DNA from: Verrucomicrobiales bacterium | Lineage (GTDB): Bacteria; Verrucomicrobiota; Verrucomicrobiia; Limisphaerales; UBA9464 | Direction: 5' to 3' | DNA: 40,762 bases | Assembly: GCA_027489875.1 (NCBI GenBank) | Contig: JAIXZE010000244.1 | Location: 1 to 40,762, forward strand | Part shown: positions 26,407 through 34,864 of the stretch, one piece after another | Layout: the number at the start of each line of letters is the position of its first letter | Position numbering within the stretch: position 1 is the first letter of the stretch | The notes under the pieces: generated by a model | Told to the model about the DNA's origin: nothing | What the model saw: only the letters and a program-made list of their open reading frames with translations | The model's database searches: none | Translations under genes and position numbers: made by a program

Positions 26407-26572
26407 CCGGAACACGAAGCGGATAAGCCGCAAAGCCTCGAAGCCGCCAAGGTGTCCGTCGTCGCCGATCTGGAATCCCCCTGCATCCACCGACCCAAAA
26501 GTCGCCCGGTTCCATTTCACCGACGACGTCTTCGCCGAACAAGGCACCCACGACCCCGCCCTTCTTCGCGTC
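26407..26572 (+). repeat. Intergenic repeat, partner of 36242-36411
   Basis: About 165 bases here align with 36242-36411. Shared words include CGGAACACGA, ATAAGCCGCAAAGCCTCGAA, GTCGCCGATCTGGAATCCC, CTTCGCCGAACA and CTTCGCGTCT. No protein-like frame is conserved between the copies, so this is a non-coding repeat or remains of a mobile element. The preceding gap 26178-26406 shows GAGCGCTGGGTTTCGTCCCC-type text but no gene I can support. Confidence 0.7.
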
Positions 26573-26630
26573 TCCTGACCAATGAACTGAGGACCGGTTC
26601 GTTGAGGACAAGCAACGGATCTGAAGGCCG

Positions 26631-26726
26631 GGTGCCCTCACCCGGCGGGATTGGGGATGCGCCGCGTGGGGTCACGCGGCCTTCAATGGGTCGAGGCTGA
26701 AGGCCGGGTACCCTCACCCGGCGCAT
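26631..26726 (+). repeat. Family 2 hairpin element (single plus partial unit)
   Basis: This contains GAAGGCC with hairpin GCCGGGTG/CACCCGGC (loop CCCT), a second hairpin CCGCGTG/CACGCGG (loop GGGT), GGCCTTC, then a further GCCGGGTA/CACCCGGC hairpin. It is a third site for the family 2 unit, here without the CCAGTT heptad border. Confidence 0.8.
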
Positions 26727-27095
26727 GCAATCAAGACCGCCAGTTCATTGCTGCAAAACACCCTTTCCGTAGAGGGTCGGTTCTTTGCGTGAGCCAAATC
26801 GGATCCATTGTGCGCTTCGTGGTTCAACCCCTCGCCACGGACCAACCTCGAAGGACACCAACGACACGAAAGCCGCCCTCCTCGAACACTCGCTGGGATT
26901 GTTCATCCTCGGCTGTCTCCTGTTCCGGTGCTTTGGATGGAAGGTTCCCAAAGATCCTGGCGGGGAGGACGGCGCGGGACAGAAGCAGAACGGCACACCT
27001 CGACACAGCTCTTGCGCAAAACAGGGCGGCAACGTCCTCTCGGTGAGGATATGGAGTCACAACGCTTCGGCGGAAGGGATCGGGCGCGGAGGAGC
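26727..27095. other. Intergenic stretch with repeat remnants
   Basis: I see no supportable gene. The stretch holds short intergenic-repeat words (CTTTGCGTGAGCC near 26785) and a truncated family 1 piece (GGCGGCAACGTCCTC then GGTGAGGA near 27025-27050). Forward ORFs through it are arginine-rich and inconsistent between frames. An in-frame ATG at 27051 could extend the next gene but lies within the repeat remnant. Confidence 0.4.
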
Positions 27096-27697
27096 GTGGG
27101 TCGTCAGGGAACGCGCGGGCTTCTCGCTCGGGTGATTGCCGCTTTTGCCGCACTTGCCATTCTGGCCCATCCACGGACCTGCCTTGCTGACGGTATGACC
27201 ACCAACAAGTTCTCGGAATATGCTCTGTCATCGGGCCTTTCACCCGACGAGATCTACACGATCGTGCTATTGATTGACTACGTGGAGTATGATCTCGATC
27301 CGAAGTACCCGACCTCTATGACACCAAGAAACCCTTCAATTGGAGCAATTCGGATACGAACGAAGGCCTTCTTGATTCGGAATTGAAGTGGCTCGAAGGC
27401 CGGATTGGAGAGTTTCTCGAGGTCGACTTCGAGAAGAACGAAGATTACTCACTGTTGAACAGAGGGAGGATTGCCCGCTCAACGACGGTAGTTCTGCTGA
27501 GTGACAGGGCGGTTGAGGCCTTTCCGCGGCTGGTTCTTGGAATCCAGAAGGTTCTCTGCCACGCCACCAAGGACTGGATCATCTATTTTCAGTCGGACGA
27601 CGTGAAGGAGGAGTTCGTTGTCTGGATTTATCCCGACAAGGTCATGGTCACGAAGGAACATGAGAAGCTCGTGCGCAAGCTGATCAAACCGAACTGA
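27096..27697 (+). pseudogene. Exported protein of unknown family, broken by a frameshift
   Basis: Two overlapping frames join into one sensible protein. The first gives a signal peptide (VIAAFAALAILA, cleavage near CLA-DG) and SSGLSPDEIYTIVLLIDYVE ending near DLDPKY. The second, open from 27293, continues PDLYDTKKPFNWSNSDTNEG and ELKWLEGRIGEFLEVDFEKN, ending at TGA 27697. The switch needs one extra base at about 27308-27310, inside a CCC run, so a one-base deletion there (or a sequencing error) is likely. Both halves are acidic and lysine-containing and less GC-rich than neighbours, perhaps acquired. I recognise no family. GTG 27096 follows GGAGGA closely; ATG 27051 is an alternative start. 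Two independent genes are less likely because the second has only a TTG start overlapping the first. Confidence 0.62.
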
Positions 27698-27767
27698 GAC
27701 AGAGAATGCCGGTGCACTGAGTTGATTGCCTGGCTATACCATGACCCACGTAGGGCAGTGGGGTCAG

Positions 27768-27913
27768 TCCCGTCTGTCGCCCCGCTGGGGTTGGTGATCC
27801 GTGAGGACGTGGGAGGCGCGGCTCACGCCATGGGCTTCTGTCTTTCGGCCCTCCGGGCCTGAAACGTAACCCTGCGGTAGAGAACGGGAATAGGTTCACG
27901 CGGAGACGCGGAG
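27768..27913 (+). repeat. Family 3 hairpin module plus associated repeat word
   Basis: This shows GTCTGTCGCCCCGCTGGGG, the CGGCTCACGCCATGGG word, and a third hairpin in which GGCCC/GGGCC with loop TCC replaces the GGTGC/GCACC form seen elsewhere, a compensated change. Bases 27865-27913 (GTAACCCTGCGGTAGAGAAC then GGTTCACGCGGAGACGCG) match 36193-36240 at about 41 of 46 positions. The following gap to 28260 has GCCTCTGCGCCTCTGCGCGAG-like text and no gene I can support. Confidence 0.7.
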
Positions 27914-28261
27914 AAAGAGGGCCTTTCGGTCACGCTCATCGAGTCACCCTGCGGCACCCATGCTTCCCATTCCCTGTCTTCCTCATCGCCTCTGCGCCTC
28001 TGCGCGAGATATCTGCTGCATGGATTCCGCTCAGATGTTGTGGCGGATCATGGCGATTCGGATTTGGGCTCGATGTTGGCCACAACCGCGATGCGGTTGG
28101 TTGGGGCATCCGGAGCAAACCCAGGGTTGTCCTCGTTCCTCGGCCAACCCTGGGCTCGGGGTCTCAACGCCGTTGGCGTTGGCGTTGGCAAGGCATGGAA
28201 GCGGAGGCGTGAAGCGTCCGCCTCCCCCCCTCGGCGACCCCCGCGACCCAGCGTGAGACAA

Positions 28262-28424
28262 CGCCTTGCCTCCTTCGGGTCTTCGCGTCTTCGCGTCTTC
28301 GCGTGAGGTTTCAGTGCATGGGAGCCTGCCGTGTCTGTCGCCCCGCTTGGGCTGGTGATCCTTCCGGACACGCGACTCACGGCTCACGCCATGGGTTAAC
28401 ATCTGTCGGTGCTCCGCACCTGTT
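28262..28424 (+). repeat. Family 3 composite module with TCTTCGCG tandem
   Basis: TCTTCGCG words repeat in tandem near 28278-28303. Then come GTTTCAGT, GCCTGCCGTGTCTGTC and the three hairpin words: GCCCCGCTTGGGC, CGGCTCACGCCATGGG and CGGTGCTCCGCACCTG. The order matches 36395-36531 over about 160 bases. It lies about 70 bases past the topoisomerase stop. No gene is visible. Confidence 0.72.
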
Positions 28425-28492
28425 TTGAGCCGGACACCCCTTCAACGGGAACTCTGCTCGCCTAGACCCCCGCCCCGCTCCGCGGCCCGGCA

Positions 28493-31330
28493 CTACTCCT
28501 GCGGGAACTCGAACTCGACCTTGCCCTTGTCGCCCATGACCAGGTGGGCCTGGAACTGCTTGCCGCTGCGGCTGACGAAGTCCTTGAGGAGATCGGTACG
28601 CCCATTGGCCAGCATCTTGCCGAACTGCTCCGGATCGACCGCCTGCCCGAGGATCGTACGTCCCACCTTGAACGTGCACTTCTTGCCCTCGGCCTGCGTC
28701 TTCTCGCAGAGGTAATTCTCCCCGCCGACGTAGATCGCGCCGCCGCACTTCGGACAGGCGCCCATCGAGGTTTGACCGGCGAAGTCGAACTTCTGTTCGG
28801 GCTCTGCCGACGCCCCCTTCTTGCCACCGGCCTTCTTCTCGCGTGGCGGGAACTCGAAGCTCACCTTGCCGTCCTTGACGACCAAGAACGCCTCGAACTT
28901 CCGATTCGTCTTCCGCGAGACGAAGCCCTTGAGCACATCGGTCTTCCCGGTGCTCAGCAGCTTCGAGATCTGGGCGCGATCCACGGTCTGCATCAGGATG
29001 ACCGCACCGCACCGGAAGTCGCAGGTCTTCGCCGGCCCCACCGCCTTCTCGCAGACGTAGTTGACGCCGTTCTCGAACACGCGTGATTGGCACTTCGGGC
29101 AGTTGCCGACGGGCTCCTTGCCCGTGAAGTCCGGGGCTGATTCCGCCCCGCCCTCGCCATCCTTGCCCTCGTCACCGAAATCGAACTTCACCTCGAACTC
29201 CGGGCTCAGCTTGAGCAACGCGGCGAACGGGCGCCCGATCTTGGACCGGAACCCCTGCAACGGCCCCAACTGCTTCTCGCGGATGAGCTGCTCGACCTCG
29301 GCCGGCTCGAACATCCGTCCAGAAAGCACCTTCCTCACGCTGAACGCACAGGCCGTGCACTTGAAGTCGCGGAACTTCTCATGAACCTCCGCACCGCAGC
29401 GCGGGCACGGAACCGTCAGCTTGCCGAAATCGCCCGGGATCGTGTCCTTGTCGTAGAGTTTCGCCTTGCGGACGATTTCGGCGGTGAACGACCGGATGTC
29501 CTCCATGAAGACGTCGCGCGCCAGCTCGGCCCGTTCCATCTTCTTGAGCTTCGCCTCCCAGTCCCCGGTCATCTCGGGCCGGGCCAGCTCGGCGACGCCC
29601 AGCCCGCGCAGGAGCTGCACGAGCGAGAAGGCCTTGGCGGTGGGCATCAGCTCCCGCAACTGCCGCAACAGGTACTCCTCGGAGATCAACCCTTCGATGA
29701 TCGCTGCCCGCGTTGCCGGTGTCCCCAGCCCGCGTTCGGCCATGGCTTCGCGCAACTCATCGTCCTCGACCATCTTGCCCGCGCCTTCCATGGCGCTGAG
29801 CAAGGTGGCTTCCGTGTAACGGGCCGGCGGTTTCGTCGCCAGGCCCTTCACCTCGATCGCCGTCGTCTGGACCGTCTCGCCTGCCTTCACGGGAGCCAAC
29901 GTCGGCGTCTCGTCATCGGCCGCCTCCCGTCCGTAAACCTCCAGCCAACCGGCCCGGACAAGCACCTTGCCCACGCTCTTGAAGGGTTCGCCTTCGACCC
30001 GGGTGATGCGGATGGTCTCGAGGTACTCCGCCGCAGGAAAGAACACCGCCAGGAACCGGCGCGTCACCAACTCGAACAGCTTCTGCTCGGGTTCGGTCAA
30101 ACCCTTCGGCATCACGCCGGTGGGAATGATCGCGAAGTGATCACTGACCTTTGCGTTGTTGAAGATGCGCTTGTTCGGCCGCAGCCATCCCTCGGCCAGG
30201 ATCTTTTGCGCCAGATGGCCAAAGGCGGAGGGCATCGCCACCGTTCCCTCCGAACCTGCCCCGGAAAAGGTCTCCAGCGTCTTGCGCACCGTGCCCAGGT
30301 AATCCTCAGGCAGGTGGCGTGAATCCGTTCTGGGATAGGTCAGCACCTTGTGCCGCTCGTACAACGCCTGGGCCAACGCCAGCGTGTTCTTCGCGCTGAA
30401 TCCAAAGCGTTGGTTGGCCTCCCGCTGCAAGGTGGTCAGGTCGTACAGCAACGGCGACAACTGCGTCGCGGCCTTGCTCTCTTCCGTGACCGTGCCCGCC
30501 TTGTTCTCGCACCGCTGGCGGATCGTTTCCGCGCGCGCCTTGTCCCACAGCCGGTCCGGCCGCAATTCCGCATCGGCATCGCGTCCCTCGGGCTTGCGGA
30601 ACCCTTCGTCGACCCACTTGCCCGTGTACGAGCCGCCGGCCGCCTGGAAGGTTCCAATCACCTCCCAGTAATCGCGCGAAACAAACTTGCGGATGCGTTC
30701 CTCACGCTCCACCACGATCGCGAGGGTCGGTGTCTGCACCCGGCCCACGGTCGTCAGGAAAAAGCCGCCCGCCTTGCTGTTGAAGGCCGTCATGGCGCGG
30801 GTGCCATTGATGCCCACGAGCCAGTCGGCCTCCGACCGGCACCGCGATGCATCCGCCAACGGACGCATATCTCCGTCCGAACGCAGCTTCGCGAAGCCAT
30901 CGCGGATGGCCTGCGGCGTCATGGATTGCAGCCAAAGGCGCTGCACGGGTTGCTTCGCAGCCGTGTACGCGGCGATGTTCCGGAAGATCAATTCCCCTTC
31001 GCGGCCTGCGTCGCACGCATTGACCAAGGCATCCACGTCCTTCCGCTTGATCAGGCGCGCCAGCACCTTCAGGCGGTTTTCGTTCTTCTCGATCGGCGCC
31101 AGACCGAACCGCGGCGGAAGGTGCGGCAACATGGCGAAGGTCCACTTCCCCTTGGTGACGTCGTGCTCCTCCGGAACGGTCAGTTCCAGAAGGTGACCGA
31201 CAGCCGAGGACAGGACGTAGCGGTCACTTTCGAAAAAGTCACCGGACTTGTCCTTCGTGAAGCCCCCGATGGCCTTGGCAATGTCTGCCGCCACCGACGG
31301 CTTCTCTGCGATGATGAGAGCCTTCCCCAT
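28493..31330 (-). CDS. topB: DNA topoisomerase III (type IA)
   Basis: The protein of about 945 residues relaxes and decatenates DNA by cutting one strand. The Toprim domain shows the EKPS loop (9-12) and DAGREGEL (Asp107, Glu111). The active-site tyrosine is in LTYPRTDSRHLP (Tyr332), and the type IA core continues to about residue 640. After the core are zinc-ribbon-like and C-terminal repeat modules: CPRC...CTAC, then CPKCQSRVF and CPKCGGAIY segments, each followed by a LKGFVSRK- or LKDFVSRS-type repeat. The three modules make it longer than E. coli TopB (653 residues) and put it with the extended topoisomerase III forms. ATG 31330 gives the canonical MGKALIIAEKPS start; the upstream open frame is not coding. 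It is divergent from the second PVC heme gene. Confidence 0.95.
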   Translation of the reverse strand: MGKALIIAEKPSVAADIAKAIGGFTKDKSGDFFESDRYVLSSAVGHLLELTVPEEHDVTKGKWTFAMLPHLPPRFGLAPIEKNENRLKVLARLIKRKDVDALVNACDAGREGELIFRNIAAYTAAKQPVQRLWLQSMTPQAIRDGFAKLRSDGDMRPLADASRCRSEADWLVGINGTRAMTAFNSKAGGFFLTTVGRVQTPTLAIVVEREERIRKFVSRDYWEVIGTFQAAGGSYTGKWVDEGFRKPEGRDADAELRPDRLWDKARAETIRQRCENKAGTVTEESKAATQLSPLLYDLTTLQREANQRFGFSAKNTLALAQALYERHKVLTYPRTDSRHLPEDYLGTVRKTLETFSGAGSEGTVAMPSAFGHLAQKILAEGWLRPNKRIFNNAKVSDHFAIIPTGVMPKGLTEPEQKLFELVTRRFLAVFFPAAEYLETIRITRVEGEPFKSVGKVLVRAGWLEVYGREAADDETPTLAPVKAGETVQTTAIEVKGLATKPPARYTEATLLSAMEGAGKMVEDDELREAMAERGLGTPATRAAIIEGLISEEYLLRQLRELMPTAKAFSLVQLLRGLGVAELARPEMTGDWEAKLKKMERAELARDVFMEDIRSFTAEIVRKAKLYDKDTIPGDFGKLTVPCPRCGAEVHEKFRDFKCTACAFSVRKVLSGRMFEPAEVEQLIREKQLGPLQGFRSKIGRPFAALLKLSPEFEVKFDFGDEGKDGEGGAESAPDFTGKEPVGNCPKCQSRVFENGVNYVCEKAVGPAKTCDFRCGAVILMQTVDRAQISKLLSTGKTDVLKGFVSRKTNRKFEAFLVVKDGKVSFEFPPREKKAGGKKGASAEPEQKFDFAGQTSMGACPKCGGAIYVGGENYLCEKTQAEGKKCTFKVGRTILGQAVDPEQFGKMLANGRTDLLKDFVSRSGKQFQAHLVMGDKGKVEFEFPQE

Positions 31331-31529
31331 GAATAAGCCGCGGACGTGTAACCGCGCAATGCACTCCCCGGCAAGGATGGATTCCACTGAAGGCACTTTC
31401 GTCACCGTCGAAATGGGTCGCCCCAACGCCTTGGGGAAGGTTCCGGGACCTCGACGGGGACATCACCACGCCAAAACGGGCGCATAAGCCTGCACCTTGG
31501 GTGCAGCTTGGTGCCGCCTCCAGCTCAAA

Positions 31530-31632
31530 CAAGGCGGCAACGTCCTCGTTGCCGTTGGGAATGACTTTGGAACGTCGACGAGGACGTCGCCACCCCGTTG
31601 CGTGCGGGGGCAGGGTCCGGAGTCCACACGCC
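31530..31632 (+). repeat. Family 1 double-hairpin intergenic element, copy E
   Basis: The first hairpin is GGCAACG/CGTTGCC with loop TCCT at 31536-31553. Two stem bases on each side differ from copy D yet pair perfectly. The TTGGGAATGAC spacer, a GACG/CGTC hairpin with loop AGGA near 31575-31592, and GTTGCGTGCGGGGGCAG at the right end follow. The left terminus is replaced by other sequence (a TGCACC/GGTGCA hairpin near 31491-31505), though a GGGCGCAT word remains at 31478. It lies between topB and the second PVC heme gene, about 60 bases before the latter's start. This is the only copy upstream of genes rather than downstream. Confidence 0.82.
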
Positions 31633-31690
31633 GGCACTCCCCGAGGAAGTCCCGGTTGAAACCGCCGCGGAAACGGGCGCATGCTGTCGC

Positions 31691-34600
31691 GTGCTTCACC
31701 TCCGACTCATTGCGGGGCTCGTGTTCCCCTGCGCGGCTGCGTTGGCAGCTCCGTTCACCGCCAAGGATCGGCAGCCGACCCCAGAGGAACTGGTCGGCAT
31801 GCCGGCCGTCGCTTCGCCTGAAAAGGCGGCCTCCCTGCTCCGTGAGGTTCGCGTCCCCGAGGGCTTCGAAGCCTCCATCTTCGCCACGCCCCCCGCGGTC
31901 AACTACCCCGTCTTCGTGGCCGCCGCTCCCGACGGCACCGTCTATGTCTCCTCCGACGGCAACGGATCGCTCGATCGGAAGCCCCATCTCGGACGGGTGC
32001 TGCGCGTCCGCGACACCAACGGCGACGGGCAGGCCGACGAGGTCCGCGCGCTGGTGCCCGACATCGATTCGCCGCGCGGTCTCGTGTGGGACCATGACCG
32101 GCTGTACGTGCTGCATCCGCCCGACATCAGCGTCTTCTTCGATCGCGACGGCGACGGTGTGGCGGAAGAGCGCAAGACCCTCGTGAAGGGCATTGCGTTC
32201 ACCTTCAAGGATCGTCCCGCCGACCATTCCTCCAACGGCCTCGAGTTGGGCGTGGACGGGTGGTTGTACGCGGCCATTGGCGATTTCGGCTTCATGGAGG
32301 CCGTGGGTACAGACGGGAAGAAGCTGCAATTGCGTGGCGGCGGCGTTGTCCGCGTCCGGCCGGACGGCTCCGACCTGGAAGTGTGGGCCGACGGCACCCG
32401 GAACATCCTCGAGGTGGCCGTCAGTCCACTCCTGGACGGGTTCGCCCGCGACAACACCAACGACGGCGGCGGCTGGGATGTCCGGCTTCACCATTTCACC
32501 GGGATGACCCAGCACGGGTATCCGCGGCTCTTCAAGAATTTCGGCGACGAAATCATCCCGCCGCTCGCGGACTACGGTGGCGGCTCCGGTTGCGGCGGCG
32601 GCTGGGTGGACGAACCCGGCCTTCCCGCCGAATGGAACAACGCCCCCTTCACGGCCGACTGGGGACGCGAGTGGGTGTACCAGCATTCGCTCACGCCGAA
32701 GGGAGCCACGTTCACCGCCGGGCAAAAGGAGTTCCTGCGCCTGCCCCGCGTCACCGATGTGGATGTCGACGCCCACTCCGCCATCTACGGCGCGAGCTGG
32801 AAGGGGGCCTCGTTCACCTGGGTCGGACCGGAAGTTGGGTTCCTCGTGCGCGTAACGCCCAAGGGATACAAGTCCCCCGCCCTTCCCCGGTATTCGGAAC
32901 TGGGCGAGTCCGACCTCGTGGCAGAACTGGCGTCCCCATCGCATCGGCGTCGGCTGGAGGCCCAGCGGGCCCTCGTCCGCAAGGGCGTCACGGGTGAAGG
33001 ATCCAAGGCATTGTCGCAGTTCGCCGCCGATCCCGCCCGGCTGTTGTCGTCCCGGATTGCCGCCGTGTTCGCCTTGAAGCTCGCGGGCGGAGTCGCCAGC
33101 CACCCTGCCCTCCTCCCGCTGCTCAAGGATCCGTCGATCGCTCCCTGGGTGCTGCGGGCATTGGGCGATCACCCGACGCACGCCCGTGAGGTTCCTCTGG
33201 CACCGGTGACTCCGACGTTGGCTTCGACCGATCCTCGGACCCGCAAGGAAGCCTTGATCACGCTCGCCCGGATGGGGCGTGTGGAGGCAGCCGCTTCGAT
33301 GATCCCCTTGCTCGCCGACCCGGATCCGATCGTGGCCCACACCGCCGTACACGCCCTGTCGGCCTTGAAGGCGGTGCCGGCCGTATTCGCCGCCCTGGAC
33401 GAGCGCGGCACCCCGGCGGCTGTCCGCCGCGGCCTCGGTCGGGTGCTTCAATCCTGGCACGAAGGTCCCGTCGTCGACGGTCTCATCGAACGGCTCGGCA
33501 AGGAAACGGACGCCGCCCGTCGCCAGGGCCTGCTGACCACGCTCTGCCGGCTGTACCATGTGGATGGCCCGTGGAAGGGCGATTCCTGGGGAACGCGCCC
33601 GGACACGCGTGGGCCCTACTACCAACCCGAGGAATGGGACGCGTCGCCCCGGATCCTCGCCGCACTGCAGGCCACCGTGGAATCGGCGGGCGCAGCGGAG
33701 GCGGCCTTCGTGGGCAGCGAGCTTTCGCGTCATCGCATCCAATCGGGATCCGCATTGCGGAAATTGATCCAGCTCGCGGAACAGGACCCGGCGCTCCTGC
33801 CGGCCGTCGCAGCCCAGTTGGCCACCGCGGATTCCATACCGCCATCTGCCATTGCTCCTCTCGCGCGGGCGGCGACCGCCGACTCCATTCCGGACGCGGC
33901 CCGGGCGCAGGCCGTGCAGGCCCTCACCCGCTCCGATTCGGCAGAAGGCTGGCGCGCGGTGGTGAACGGATTGCCCCGGGTGCTGGCGACGAAGACCGAG
34001 AACCATCAGGCGGAGAAGACCCGTTCGGCGTTCCTGAATGCGTCGCAACTGGATTCCCGCCACGAGGTCTTCGCCAGCGAGGCAGCCCGCCTCGCCGGTG
34101 AACCCTCCGTGTGGGCGGACGTCGCCCTGCTGAAGATCGCGGGACGCAAGACGGCCTCGCCCGAGAACAAGGCCTCCGCTTCCAAGGCGCTCGACGAAGG
34201 CTGGGCCGTCGCCCGGCGTCGGGTGCAGATCATGAAGGCGGCGGGAATCGCCGGGGATGCCTCCCGGGCAGCCCAGTTCGTCGCCGCGTTGGAGGACACC
34301 GATGCCGACGTTGCCGATGCGGCGCGCAAGGCCGTCAAGCAACTCAAGATCGACCCGGCCCGATTCGCGGCGGAAGCCAAGGAACCGAAGGTGGGCGACC
34401 TCACGGTGGAGCGCGCGTTGGCGGCCGCCTTCGAAACCAAGGGCGACAGCGCCCGCGGCGAACAGCTCTTCGGACAGGTGGGATGCAATGGCTGCCATAC
34501 GGTCAAGACGGACGAACCCCTCAAGGGCCCGTTCCTCGGGCACATCGCCAAGACCTACCGCCGACGCGAACTGGCCGAGGCCATCCTCATCCCGGGCAAG

Positions 34601-34864
34601 ACGCTCGCCCAGGGATTCGTCACGCATCACTTCGAACTCAAGGACGGCTCCGAGGTCGACGGCTTCGTGGTTCAGGAGGCGGCGGACGCCGTCACCATCC
34701 GCACGATCGCCGCGGCGGAGCAGAAGATCCCGCTCGGCGAGATCGTTAAGCGGGAAAAGCAGGAACGTTCGCTGATGCCGGAAGGATTGGTGGCCGGCCT
34801 GACGGTGCGCGAGTTCGCGTCCATCCTCGACTATCTGGAAGCCCTCGCGAAGTCCGCACCGTGA
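31691..34864 (+). CDS. Second PVC-type heme-binding CxxCH protein
   Basis: This exported protein of about 1057 residues is a paralogue of the one at 13940-16978 but with low sequence identity. A signal peptide (LIAGLVFPCAAALA) is followed by the propeller of the TIGR02604 type (RVPEGFEASIFATPPAVNYP, DTNGDGQADEV, GLELGVDGWLYAAIGDFG, DGTRNILEVAVSP), HEAT-like helical repeats from about 430 to 880, and a C-terminal cytochrome domain with CNGCH near residue 932. The family-typical tail RSLMPEGLVAGLTVREFASI closes it. GTG 31691 was chosen because it directly precedes the signal peptide; no in-frame ATG does. It overlaps the FGE-like gene by four bases (GTGA). It is probably periplasmic and redox active; the substrate is unknown. 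Confidence 0.9.
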   Translation: MLHLRLIAGLVFPCAAALAAPFTAKDRQPTPEELVGMPAVASPEKAASLLREVRVPEGFEASIFATPPAVNYPVFVAAAPDGTVYVSSDGNGSLDRKPHLGRVLRVRDTNGDGQADEVRALVPDIDSPRGLVWDHDRLYVLHPPDISVFFDRDGDGVAEERKTLVKGIAFTFKDRPADHSSNGLELGVDGWLYAAIGDFGFMEAVGTDGKKLQLRGGGVVRVRPDGSDLEVWADGTRNILEVAVSPLLDGFARDNTNDGGGWDVRLHHFTGMTQHGYPRLFKNFGDEIIPPLADYGGGSGCGGGWVDEPGLPAEWNNAPFTADWGREWVYQHSLTPKGATFTAGQKEFLRLPRVTDVDVDAHSAIYGASWKGASFTWVGPEVGFLVRVTPKGYKSPALPRYSELGESDLVAELASPSHRRRLEAQRALVRKGVTGEGSKALSQFAADPARLLSSRIAAVFALKLAGGVASHPALLPLLKDPSIAPWVLRALGDHPTHAREVPLAPVTPTLASTDPRTRKEALITLARMGRVEAAASMIPLLADPDPIVAHTAVHALSALKAVPAVFAALDERGTPAAVRRGLGRVLQSWHEGPVVDGLIERLGKETDAARRQGLLTTLCRLYHVDGPWKGDSWGTRPDTRGPYYQPEEWDASPRILAALQATVESAGAAEAAFVGSELSRHRIQSGSALRKLIQLAEQDPALLPAVAAQLATADSIPPSAIAPLARAATADSIPDAARAQAVQALTRSDSAEGWRAVVNGLPRVLATKTENHQAEKTRSAFLNASQLDSRHEVFASEAARLAGEPSVWADVALLKIAGRKTASPENKASASKALDEGWAVARRRVQIMKAAGIAGDASRAAQFVAALEDTDADVADAARKAVKQLKIDPARFAAEAKEPKVGDLTVERALAAAFETKGDSARGEQLFGQVGCNGCHTVKTDEPLKGPFLGHIAKTYRRRELAEAILIPGKTLAQGFVTHHFELKDGSEVDGFVVQEAADAVTIRTIAAAEQKIPLGEIVKREKQERSLMPEGLVAGLTVREFASILDYLEALAKSAP

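Noticed and set aside
26209..26700. Plus-strand ORF of 163 codons in the gap after mutT
   Set aside because: It runs through two intergenic repeat blocks whose other copies are not open in the same frame.
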